Part shown: one piece after another, positions 1 to 6,579 of the stretch
How the letters are laid out: each line of letters begins with the position of its first letter
Numbering within the stretch: the stretch's first letter is position 1
Assembly: GCA_965371445.1 (NCBI GenBank)
Contig: CBDUYN010000126.1
Span: forward strand, 1-30,544
DNA length: 30,544 nt
Origin: DASWIG01 sp965371445
Lineage (GTDB): Bacteria > Acidobacteriota > Thermoanaerobaculia > Multivoradales > J023
Direction of reading: 5' to 3'
Made by a program: the position numbers and the translations under genes
Notes under the pieces: generated by a model
What the model was told of the DNA's origin: nothing
The model's input: the letters and a program-made list of their open reading frames with translations, nothing else
Database searches by the model: none

Positions 1-64
1 GTCTTCTCTGGAAGCCGATTTGGACCTAGAGGTTGACACAGGGTGTCTTCAGCCGCCTTTCCAG

Positions 65-170
65 CCCGTTGCGGAGGGCGCCGAGCCTCGAACCGTCGCG
101 CTTCGCGTCACCCCGCAACGGGCCTCAAGGCCCGTGCTATGGACGCGCAAGACGGCTGAAGCCGTCTCAG
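65..170. repeat. REP-like cluster of nested hairpins
   Basis: Three inverted repeats are visible. CCCGTTGCGG (65-74) pairs with CCGCAACGGG (113-122). ACGGGCC-TCAA-GGCCCGT sits at 118-135 and GACGGC-TGAA-GCCGTC at 151-166, separated by a GTGCTATGGACGC-type linker. Two short GC-rich hairpins with tetraloops and a conserved-looking linker are typical of dispersed extragenic palindromic (REP) elements. Only one copy is in this window, so the repetitive nature is inferred. Confidence 0.5.
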
Positions 171-219
171 AAAAAACGTCGGTCTGAGGTGCCAACCCTA
201 CCGGCGATTCAAGGGCAAC

Positions 220-348
220 GATCTAGATCCCCCTTGGATCCCAAGATCCCGATCCTTCCCGCGGCTCCTCCCGAAGATCCCCTCCCCGAAAGGGATCCAA
301 AACCATCCCGGGGATCCATTCCCTCCTCGCGGCCTCCCTGCCAGGATC
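220..348. other. GATC-dense non-coding stretch
   Basis: Nine GATC tetramers fall at 220, 226, 237, 245, 251, 276, 294, 313 and 345, four of them inside GGATCC (236, 293, 312, 344). A GGATCGATC follows near 392. No reading frame here has convincing codon usage. The stretch may be a degenerated short repeat (GGATCC plus about 10-20 bp) or a methylation-sensitive region. Together with the hairpins upstream it fills positions 1-425, where I see no gene. Confidence 0.45.
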
Positions 349-425
349 CTGAGGCGTCATGCCGAAAACGTCCACGGGCCCCGGAGCCCGTGGATCGATC
401 GTGAACCTCTGGCAGCCGAGGCACC

Positions 426-809
426 GTGAAGTCACTCCGCGTCCTCGTCGCCGACCTGCCCACGCTCTTGCGCGAGATCGTGGCCCGGATCGCAGCGATA
501 CGCCACATGGAAGTTTCAAGCTCGAATCCCCAACGCTCCCGTCTGAGAAAGGAGCTCCGGCACGAGCCGGCTGACGTCGTGGTGCTCGGCCTCGCGGATT
601 CGGAGGTTCCGGAGGTCTGCTCGCAGATCCTCGACGAGTTTCCCGGTATCACCGTCGTCGGCCTGGCCGCCGACGGACGGCGGACGTCTCTCTACGTTGA
701 CGACCTCGGTCCCGACCAGCTCCTCGACACGGTTCGCGGGGTGAGCCGTTCGAGCCGTGAGGAAGCGAGTCGCCGACATCCACCAACAGCAAGGGAAGGT
801 GAAAGATGA
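426..809 (+). CDS. Degenerate response-regulator receiver-like protein
   Basis: The 127-residue protein starts at GTG 426. Its N-terminus, LRVLVADLPTLLREIV, followed by PADVVVLGLADSEVPEV and FPGITVVGLAADG, has the alternating hydrophobic beta strands of a CheY-like receiver. The expected phospho-acceptor Asp at the end of strand 3 is Gly (VVLGL), the acidic pair is reduced to one Asp, and the switch Lys is not evident, so it is probably a pseudo-receiver. The C-terminal 25 residues are charged and probably disordered. Its stop overlaps the sheath start (ATGA, 806-809), implying translational coupling and a regulatory or structural role in the injection-system operon. No DNA-binding domain is visible. 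Confidence 0.6.
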   Translation: MKSLRVLVADLPTLLREIVARIAAIRHMEVSSSNPQRSRLRKELRHEPADVVVLGLADSEVPEVCSQILDEFPGITVVGLAADGRRTSLYVDDLGPDQLLDTVRGVSRSSREEASRRHPPTAREGER

Positions 810-1499
810 CCACAATGCTCCACCCGGGCGTCTACGTCCAGGAGATCCCGAGCGGATCGCGATCCATCGAAGGCGCGCCGACCTCGACGACGATCTTCGT
901 CGGTGAAACCGAGAGAGGCCCGATCGGCCCGACGCGCATCCGCGGCAAGAACGAGTACCAGCGCTTCTTCGGCGGCTTCCTGCGGCATCGAAGCGGCGAC
1001 GTGGCACCCCTGCTCATGCCGCACGCGATCGCCGGCTTCTTCGACAACGGCGGCGGCCAGGCCTACGTGCTGCGGGCGATGGACGGCTTCGATTCCGCCG
1101 TGTCCTCGCTGGCCGACACCGGCAGGACCGCCTGGTCGACCGCCGTCGCGGGAAAACCGACCGTCAGCCGCGGCAGGTCGCCGACGAAGAAGAGGTCCTG
1201 CATCGGACGGGCCAGGGCGTAGGTCACGAAGGAGTTGCCGTGGATGACGAAATCGGCGTCGCCGAAGCCCACCGGGTGGTTGGCCATCATGCGGTCGGCG
1301 GCGGCGATCGGCAGCATCCGTGCCCTCGACTTCGACGTCCTCGACACCCACCAGGACAACTTGAACCCCAACGCGATCAACGCCCTGCGCTCGGTTCCGG
1401 CGGGAGGCCTGGTGATCTGGGGCGCGCGCACCCGCCGTCCCGACACCGAGTGGCGCTACGTGCCGGTGCGCCGCACGGCGATTTTTCTGCGCAAGAGCG
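806..1499 (+). pseudogene. Contractile tail sheath protein, broken by an internal inversion
   Basis: Tail sheath subunits polymerise around the inner tube and contract to drive it into a target. The N-terminus (MTTMLHPGVYVQEIPSG, then TTIFVGETERGPIGPTRI and FFGG...FFDNGGGQAYVLRAM) is a classic sheath start and is encoded to about 1080. The frame then hits TAG at 1220-1222. Sheath C-terminal sequence resumes in the same frame at about 1313 (RALDFDVLDTHQDNLNPNAINALRSVPAGGLVIWGARTR...EWRYVPVRRTAIFLRKS) and ends abruptly at about 1499, where tail-tube sequence begins. The region between is coded on the opposite strand. A functional sheath of this class is several hundred residues longer. Start ATG 806 has a purine-rich leader (GGAAGGTGAAAG). 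Confidence 0.75.
1085..1313 (-). pseudogene. Inverted internal segment of the tail sheath gene
   Basis: On the minus strand this stretch has near-perfect G/C third positions and encodes ...MMANHPVGFGDADFVIHG then NSFVTYALARPMQDLFFVG, followed by DLPRLTVGFPATAVDQAV. The LFFVGDLPRL-type strand followed by AVDQAV resembles the middle of injection-system sheath proteins, exactly the part missing from the plus-strand gene. No start codon or ribosome site of its own is apparent and the frame runs into antisense on both sides. I read it as a flipped piece of the sheath. Exact edges cannot be fixed by eye (left about 1080-1145, right about 1305-1330). Confidence 0.6.
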
Positions 1500-1811
1500 T
1501 TCGAGCCCATCACCCTGGAGGCGGGCCTGACCCACGACACGCAGTTCATGGAGTGGGCCGACCAGGTCAACAACCCCCAGGGCGACGGCGGCATGTCGCT
1601 CAAGAGCTACCGCAAGGAAGTGATCCTGTCGGTCCTGAACCTCCAGGGCAACGAGGCCATGGCCTTCAAGCTCAAACGCGCCTGGGTCAGCGAGTTCCAG
1701 GCCGTGCCCGAGATGGACGCCAACGCCAACGTGGTGGCCATCCAGACCCTGAAGCTCGAGTTCGAGGGCTTCGAGCTCGACGGCGACGTCCAGGAACCGG
1801 CGGAGAGCTGA
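1500..1811 (+). pseudogene. T4 gp19-like tail tube protein, N-terminus missing
   Basis: The frame FEPITLEAGLTHDTQFMEWA ... MSLKSYRKEVILSVLN ... KLKRAWVSEFQAVPEMDANA then VVAIQTLKLEFEGFELDGDV is diagnostic of the phage/injection-system inner tube family (gp19-like), which stacks as hexameric rings inside the sheath. These proteins are about 145-150 residues. Here only the last 103 are present and the first 45 or so are gone. The coding frame is joined directly to the sheath C-terminal fragment at about 1499/1500 in a different frame. ATG 1548 could give an 87-residue product but would lack the first strands of the beta barrel. Confidence 0.8.
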
Positions 1812-1818
1812 TCGGCCC

Positions 1819-2637
1819 ATGACGAACGCCGCCGCAACGTCGCAGGCGAGCTCGAGCGAAACCGTGTCGAGCCCGTTTCGTCCTCCGGAGGTCCCGGAAG
1901 AGCCGCTCCCGGCCGGGCCGCTCCCGGCCGGACCGCTCCCGGCCGGACCGCGGAGATCCTTTCTCCTTCCGGAGGGCTTCGAGCTGCGCGAGATGACCGG
2001 CTACGAGGAGGAATACCTCGAGGCCCACCTCGCCGAGAGCAACACGGCCGAGCTGGTCAACCAGGTCCTTGCCCGCTGCCTGGTGCCGCCCGGCGAGGAC
2101 CCCCGCGCCGCCCTTCAGGCGGTCCGCGACCTCCCCGTGGCCCACCGCGACGCCACCCTCCTGGAGCTGCGCCGCCGCTCGCTGGGCAAGCGCGTCCTGA
2201 GTGAGGTCGCCTGTCCCGCCTGCGGCGAGCTGAACGAAGTGGACTTCGACCTGACGGAGATCCCGCTCGAGGTGACCGAGGCGCCGGAAACCGTCGAATG
2301 CCGGCTGAGCGACGGCCGCCCTGCCGTCCTGCGCCTGCCCAACGCCGGCGACCAGGCGGACCTCCTCGCTGCCGGCGTCGAGTCGATGGCCGAGCGCCGG
2401 ACCTGGATGCTGGCGCGGGTGCTGCGCCAGCTCGCGGACGCTGAGGGTCCTTTCGACGAAAGCCGCGCCAAGGCCCTGACGACGAAGGTCCGCCGCGAGC
2501 TCGAAGCGGCGCTCGAGGAGGCGGTCCCCGACCTCGACCTGAGGATGGGCGTCGTCTGCCAGAGCTGCGGGCACGAGTTCTCCTCGCCCTTCGACGTCGC
2601 AGGTTCTTTTTTCTCGAGCTTCGGGGGCGTGCCGTGA
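1819..2637 (+). CDS. T4 baseplate (gp26-like) injection-system protein with two CxxC pairs
   Basis: The 272-residue protein starts 7 bp after the tail-tube stop. After a Ser/Pro-rich N-terminus with three PLPAG repeats (about 30-44), residues 45-125 (FLLPEGFELREMTGYEEEYL ... RDATLLELRRRSLG) match the pattern of T4-type baseplate hub/tail-assembly proteins found beside sheath and tube genes. Cys pairs C132/C135 (ACPACGE) and C247/C250 (CQSC) could form a zinc ribbon flanking an insertion of about 110 residues. It appears intact and ends with an ATGA-type overlap with the next ORF. Role in baseplate assembly is inferred from context. Confidence 0.65.
   Translation: MTNAAATSQASSSETVSSPFRPPEVPEEPLPAGPLPAGPLPAGPRRSFLLPEGFELREMTGYEEEYLEAHLAESNTAELVNQVLARCLVPPGEDPRAALQAVRDLPVAHRDATLLELRRRSLGKRVLSEVACPACGELNEVDFDLTEIPLEVTEAPETVECRLSDGRPAVLRLPNAGDQADLLAAGVESMAERRTWMLARVLRQLADAEGPFDESRAKALTTKVRRELEAALEEAVPDLDLRMGVVCQSCGHEFSSPFDVAGSFFSSFGGVP
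1903..1947. repeat. 15-bp tandem repeat, three copies
   Basis: Units at 1903-1917, 1918-1932 and 1933-1947 have the form CCGCTCCCGGCCGGR and differ at one base. They encode the PLPAG repeats in the N-terminal linker of the baseplate-type protein. The unit keeps the frame, so copy number could change by slippage without disrupting the gene. Confidence 0.85.
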
Positions 2638-3566
2638 AGCTGCTCGACGACGTCCACGCGCTGGCTCGCCTCTACGGCTGGACCGAGCCCGACGTGCTGG
2701 CGCTCCGCTCGCGGCGGCGTGACGCCTACCTCGCCAGGATCGAGGAGGAACGCGACGCCGAGCTGATGTCGTCGTTCCTAGGAGAGCTGTGGGTTGACGG
2801 AAAAGGCGGCTTTCTCGCGTCTGCTTTCCCCGCCGCTCGCGCTTCGGCCGGGAGCGGTCCGGCCGGTGACGCCGCGGCGGCCGGCGGGCCCTCTCGGGCT
2901 CTTCGCCGGCGAGCGGCGCGGCAAGGTTCAAGCGGGGACGTTTCTTCCTTCGGAGAAGACCGCGGGGAGCGGCTCCGCCTCGTGGAGACGTCGGAGCCGG
3001 TCCTGGGACGGCCCCTGACCCAGCGCGCCCTGCGCCTGGCTCCCGGGGAGCTCGAATCCCTTCTCGCTCCCGAGCTCCGGTCCGCCCTGCCCGTCGAGGC
3101 CTGGGTCGAGCGGCAGGCCCCGGCGCCGGGCGTGGCCTTCGACGAAGAACGCGTCGCGGGCGCCCTCGCCCTGCTGCACGAGCGCCGCCTGCTGACGCTG
3201 CGCGGTCCGTCGCGGCGCGCCCTGCGTCAGCTCGCCCTCGACCTGGCGTCGCTCCTGGGACGCGAAGCCTATTTCGTGGTGCCGGGCGACGAGCTGCCGG
3301 GGTCCTCGACCCTGCTGCGCCTCCAGGGCGGCGTCCCGGTCCTCGACCTGTGCGGTTACCTTCTCGCCCATCCGGCCGGCACGCCGCGCGTTCGATCAGC
3401 ACCCGCTCGAGACGTTTCATCTCCACAGGATCGACGACCTCCTGCCAGCTCGCGCCCACCGATTCGGCAAGAGAGTCCTCGTGGCGCAACTCGGTGCGAC
3501 GAATCGCCTCGCCGATCCCCACGGCATACTCGCCGATGTCCTTGCGCGAGAGCAGTGAACGCTTGA
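2634..3566 (+). pseudogene. Composite open frame: small tail-locus protein joined to an AAA-type N-terminal fragment
   Basis: The frame is open for 310 residues but looks like pieces. Residues 1-52 (MKLLDDVHALARLYGWTEPD ... RRRDAYLARIEEERDAEL) resemble the small helical proteins that follow baseplate genes in phage-tail loci. About 2790-2960 is better coded in another frame (next entry). From about 2960 to 3375 this frame regains strong G/C3 usage and reads VAFDEERVAGALALLHERRL then LTLRGPSRRALRQLALDLAS and LLRLQGGVPVLDLCGYLLAH. That suggests a domain with a degenerate P-loop (GPSRRAL), as occurs before the active ATPase module of injection-system AAA+ proteins; this assignment is weak. After about 3380 the frame is antisense to a minus-strand gene. 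No intact product is likely. Confidence 0.5.
2794..2963 (+). pseudogene. Short coding fragment in the tail locus
   Basis: A TTG start at 2794 is preceded by AGGAGAG (2780-2786, 7-nt spacing). The frame MTEKAAFSRLLSPPLALRPG then AVRPVTPRRPAGPLGLFAGE has better third-position G/C than the overlapping longer frame until about 2960, then degrades to antisense-like Arg/Ser. N-termini of the form FSRLLSPPLALRP...VRPVTP are reminiscent of small proline-rich injection-system proteins. I cannot name the family. Probably a truncated gene fused to downstream sequence. Confidence 0.35.
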
Positions 3567-3624
3567 GCTCCAGGCTCTCGCCTTCCTCGGTCTGCATCAG
3601 GCGCCGAAGCTCTGCTTCGTTCAT
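3392..3624 (-). pseudogene. AlbA_2/Schlafen-like N-terminal fragment
   Basis: The minus-strand frame starts at ATG 3624 with MNEAELRRLMQTEEGESLEL followed by KRSLLSRKDIGEYAVGIGEA. An N-terminus of the form EGESLELKRSL is typical of AlbA_2 (Schlafen-like, putative DNA-binding/ATP-binding) domains, but the following nucleotide-binding part is absent. The next 40 residues (TELRHEDSLAESVGASWQEV...MKRLERVLIERA) are well coded but unrecognised. Good codon usage stops at about 3392, where the plus-strand tail-locus fragment ends, with no natural stop nearby. It is a 3'-truncated gene joined tail to tail to another truncated gene. Confidence 0.5.
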
Positions 3625-3637
3625 GGCGTCAAGGATA

Positions 3638-3711
3638 TCACTGCCGCGCCCGTTTCGCCGCCTTGAGCCCGGCGATGCCGGCGATGCCGAGCCCCGTGAG
3701 CCACGGTGAGC
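3638..3711 (-). pseudogene. C-terminal coding remnant carrying a dapA-like 30-bp match
   Basis: Immediately after the binding-protein stop, the minus strand continues in another frame with good codon usage: SPWLTGLGIAGIAGLKAAKR-ARQ, stop at 3638-3640. There is no start codon. Plus-strand bases 3659-3697 equal bases 17536-17565 of the dapA-like gene except for a 9-bp tandem duplication (GGCGATGCC). It may be a small hydrophobic tail of a lost gene or a displaced scrap of an aldolase gene. Confidence 0.3.
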
Positions 3712-5277
3712 CTAGTGCGCCCCGACCCAGCCGCTCGCGGGAACGAGAGTCTGTTTCTCCAGATCCAACGCCAGCACGTACGCTCCTTGGACGCCCACCC
3801 GCCGGTTGGGGCTGTAGGTCACGGGCGGCACCAGTCCGGTGTCGAAATCCACGAAGCCTTCCAGGACTTCGATGAGCCGGCCCCGGCTCAGGTCGCGGCC
3901 AGCCAGCTTGAGGCCTTCTACGAGAACCCGGGCGGAGCTCAGAGCGGCGATCTGGGCGGTCAGGTGCCGCGCCGGGAGGTTGTAGCGGTCGACGAGCTCG
4001 CGGTACGTCCGGACGCTTCGGGGATCCTGATTGGAGGGCAGGGTGGGGAAGGCCAGGAAGAGGCGCTCCGCGAATCCCCGGGGCGCTTCGAAGAGCGCGC
4101 GGTCGAGAAACGAGCCGGGCAGAAAGACGCGCGGGTACCAGCCGAGAACCGCGGCCTCGCGCAGGAACGCCGCCTGCTCGCTGCCGGAGACCAGCAGGAA
4201 GACGGCGTCGACTTCCTGGCACGCGAGGCTCTCGGCCCCGATCCCCTCGGGGCCGGCGGTGGCGAGGCGCACCTCGGGCCAGCCGAGCTCGGCGGCCTTC
4301 TCGGAGATCGCCTGCGCCGTCGATTCGTGCGGCGTCCCGGCGCCCGTGACGACCGCCGCCCGCAGTGAGGCCCCGTCCAGCCCGGCGGCGAAGCTCACCA
4401 GCGCCCGTCCGAGGTCTTCGAGGCCAGGCAGCAGGTAGAAGACGTAGGGATTGAAGTCGAAGAAGTCGATCTGGGGGTAGAGGGTGAAGGGGCCGACAAG
4501 GGGAATCTCGAGCTCCTTGACCACACCGGTGAGCTCCTCTTCCGCTCCGGGGAGGAAGGCACCTACGAGGGCGAAGACCTCGTCGTCTTCCAGGAGTTGC
4601 CGCAGAGCCGCGGCGCGGGCCGCGGCGTTCTCCGGGGCCGATGCGACCTCGAGCTCGATCGTCCGGTGGTAGATGCCTCCCTTCTGGTTGACGTCGTCGA
4701 AGTAGGCGCGGAGCACCGCCTCCATGGCCGCTCCCAGCGACGCCATGGGCCCCTCCCGCGGCAGCAGCGTGGCCAGCGCGATCGCGTCGTCGGAGAGGCC
4801 GGGGTCGAGGTCCTCGCCGAGGCGCCTGACGTAGGCGATGAGGTCCCCCATGTCCTGATGGGAGAGCCGGTAGCGGGGCATGGCCACGTGCAGGCGGTTG
4901 CCGGCCGGGTCGGTGCCCATGGCGATCGCCAGCTTGAGCGACTGCTCGGTGTAGGGCGGATGCTTCCGGCCGCCCGGGTGCTCGACGCCGTAGGTCTTGG
5001 TGAGAGCCGGCCAGGTGAGGTTCGAGGGGTAGACGCCCCCTTCCGGCCGGCCGCGCCCGTCGCGGCCGTGGCAGCCGCTGCACGGCATGACGGAGGCGGG
5101 GACCTCGGTTCCCGTGTCGCCGAGGACCGCGGTGATCTCGGCGCCCGCAGGGCTTTCGCCTTCGAAGTAGATCGCCTTGCCGCGCTGCTCCTGCGCGGTG
5201 AGCTCGGCGGCGGCCGGGAGCGCCGCGAGAAGCCCCCCGAGGAGGAGCGCGGCGGGCCACGGGCTGGTGAGCCTCAA
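3712..5277 (-). CDS. Cytochrome c fused to a type-I periplasmic binding protein
   Basis: A 521-residue secreted protein. Residues 1-24 are a signal peptide (hydrophobic LLLGGLLAALPAAA). A class-I cytochrome c domain (about 25-155) has C66-x-x-C69-H70 (PCSGCHGRDG) and a likely axial Met133 (VAMPRYRLS) before the usual DLIAYVRRL helix. Residues about 165-485 (ATLLPREGPMASLGAAMEAV ... YFDDVNQKGGI ... LVGAFLPGAE ... GPFTLYPQIDFFDFNPYVFY) form a Leu/Ile/Val-type periplasmic binding fold. The start is TTG 5277, overlapping the upstream SCO stop as TTGA, so translation is probably coupled. No permease genes are adjacent, so it is more likely a periplasmic redox sensor/electron acceptor than a transporter subunit. 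It is last in the copper-oxidase gene set. Confidence 0.85.
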   Translation of the reverse strand: MRLTSPWPAALLLGGLLAALPAAAELTAQEQRGKAIYFEGESPAGAEITAVLGDTGTEVPASVMPCSGCHGRDGRGRPEGGVYPSNLTWPALTKTYGVEHPGGRKHPPYTEQSLKLAIAMGTDPAGNRLHVAMPRYRLSHQDMGDLIAYVRRLGEDLDPGLSDDAIALATLLPREGPMASLGAAMEAVLRAYFDDVNQKGGIYHRTIELEVASAPENAAARAAALRQLLEDDEVFALVGAFLPGAEEELTGVVKELEIPLVGPFTLYPQIDFFDFNPYVFYLLPGLEDLGRALVSFAAGLDGASLRAAVVTGAGTPHESTAQAISEKAAELGWPEVRLATAGPEGIGAESLACQEVDAVFLLVSGSEQAAFLREAAVLGWYPRVFLPGSFLDRALFEAPRGFAERLFLAFPTLPSNQDPRSVRTYRELVDRYNLPARHLTAQIAALSSARVLVEGLKLAGRDLSRGRLIEVLEGFVDFDTGLVPPVTYSPNRRVGVQGAYVLALDLEKQTLVPASGWVGAH

Positions 5278-5894
5278 CGCGTTCCCGCCGCCGGCTCGTC
5301 CGTCTCCATGCGGTCGTCGAGCACGCTGTCGACGATCTTGACGAGATCCGCGGACCCCGCCATGCCGAAGGCCTTTTTCCACAGCCCCGTGGCGACGTTG
5401 CCCACCAGGAAGGTCGTCGAGTGGGCCTCCTTGTCCCTCACCCAGAGGCCCAGCTTGCGCAGCGCGAAGTCGAGGTTCTCGGGGCTGCCGGTGAGGAATT
5501 GCCAGCTCGGCTGGGCCTTGAACTTGCGGGCGTACTCCTTGAGCTTGGCCGGAGTGTCGGTCTCCCGGTCGACGGTCAGCGACAGCATGTGGACCTCTTT
5601 GCCGAGGCGCGGGCCCAACCAGTTCTGGATCTTCACCAGATTGCCCATGGTCACCGGGCAAACGCCCTCGCAGGTGGTGAAGATGACGCTGATGATCACC
5701 ACCTTGTCCTTCATGAGGTCGCTGTAGAGGCGCACCTCCTCGCCGTCCTGGTTGATTAGCACGACGTCGGTGAAGTACTCGCGGGCGGCGTCATCGTCGG
5801 CCGGAGAAGCCGCCGGCTGGGCGAGGAGCGCCGCCGGCGCCATCGCCAGCCCGAGGGCCATGCAGGTCACGAGAGTCCGGTGCCAGGCGTTCAT
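5274..5894 (-). CDS. SCO1/SenC-family copper chaperone (second copy)
   Basis: A 206-residue thioredoxin-fold SCO protein. The signal peptide (MNAWHRTLVTCMALGLAMAP...LLAQ) is followed by the copper site C75-E-G-V-C79 (FTTCEGVCP) and the distal ligand His158 (KEAHSTTFLVG). SCO proteins bind Cu(I)/Cu(II) and load copper into periplasmic or membrane cuproenzymes. Start ATG 5894 follows the first SCO stop by 1 nt (TGAGATG) with GGAGG about 8 nt upstream, so the pair is co-translated. The obvious copper client nearby is the giant multicopper oxidase. Confidence 0.92.
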   Translation of the reverse strand: MNAWHRTLVTCMALGLAMAPAALLAQPAASPADDDAAREYFTDVVLINQDGEEVRLYSDLMKDKVVIISVIFTTCEGVCPVTMGNLVKIQNWLGPRLGKEVHMLSLTVDRETDTPAKLKEYARKFKAQPSWQFLTGSPENLDFALRKLGLWVRDKEAHSTTFLVGNVATGLWKKAFGMAGSADLVKIVDSVLDDRMETDEPAAGTR

Positions 5895-5895
5895 C

Positions 5896-6579
5896 TCACG
5901 ACCCTCCTTCCGAGCCCGAGCCCGCGGACGTCTCGAGGAGCTGCCCTACCATCTCCGCCAGCTTCGCCGCGGGAGCGAGGCCGTAGGCCCGCGTCCACTC
6001 GCCACGGGCGTCGTCGCCGAGCAGCACGATGGGCGAGTGGTCGCTCTTGTCCGGGGTGAAGACCTTGAGCGCCTTGAGCAGCCTGTCGACCTCGGGCTTG
6101 GAACCGGTGACCAGCGTCCAGCCGGAGCTGCGGCCGAACTTCTCGGCCCACTTCCTGAGGCGCGGCGGCGTGTCGACCGCCGGGTCGACGCTGACCGAGA
6201 TCATCTCGAAGTCCTGGCCGACCCGTTCTCCCATCAGCTTCTGGAGCTTGCCGAAGTTGGCGCCCATGGGCGGGCAGATGGTGGTGCAGGTGGTGAAGAT
6301 GAAGTTCATCGCCACCACCCGGCCCTTGACCAGGTCGGTGTAGAAGCGGACCTCCCGGCCGTCCTGGTCGAGGAGCACCGAATCCGGGATCGACATCGAC
6401 CCCAGAGCCTGGCTCTCGGCGGGTTTCGCAGGGTGGTGGTGCTCGTGTCCTCCCTGTGGACCGGCGCTCGCCCGCAGCGCCAGGAAGACGCTGAAGAGAG
6501 TCAGCGCCGCCGCGGCCGTCAGCCGAAGCCGCGGGTGCGGGGAGGGGAATCTCTTCGTCGATGCCTCGCTGTCGATCAT
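5896..6579 (-). CDS. SCO1/SenC-family copper chaperone with His-rich N-terminus (first copy)
   Basis: A 227-residue SCO protein with a membrane/signal segment (about 20-40) and then a His cluster, GGHEHHHP (43-50), which could take part in metal capture. The copper motif is C98-T-T-I-C102 (FTTCTTICPPMG) with distal His180 (KSDHSPIVLLG). The start ATG overlaps the stop of the propeller gene (ATGA, 6576-6579). It is clearly diverged from the neighbouring SCO (CTTIC versus CEGVC), so the two may serve different steps, such as reduction and copper loading, or different clients. Confidence 0.92.
   Translation of the reverse strand: MIDSEASTKRFPSPHPRLRLTAAAALTLFSVFLALRASAGPQGGHEHHHPAKPAESQALGSMSIPDSVLLDQDGREVRFYTDLVKGRVVAMNFIFTTCTTICPPMGANFGKLQKLMGERVGQDFEMISVSVDPAVDTPPRLRKWAEKFGRSSGWTLVTGSKPEVDRLLKALKVFTPDKSDHSPIVLLGDDARGEWTRAYGLAPAAKLAEMVGQLLETSAGSGSEGGS

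Noticed and set aside
220..400. Replication origin
   Set aside because: GATC clustering alone is not enough. No DnaA-box array, AT-rich unwinding element or dnaA/dnaN/gidA genes are nearby.
1085..1313. Recombinase-controlled invertible switch in the sheath gene
   Set aside because: No matching inverted repeats were found at the two edges by eye, no recombinase gene is adjacent, and restoring the orientation would still leave missing sheath sequence.
3712..5661. Start of the cytochrome/binding-protein gene at 5661
   Set aside because: The extra N-terminal 128 residues are an alternate-frame shadow of the SCO gene. The signal peptide and coupled TTG at 5277 fit far better.
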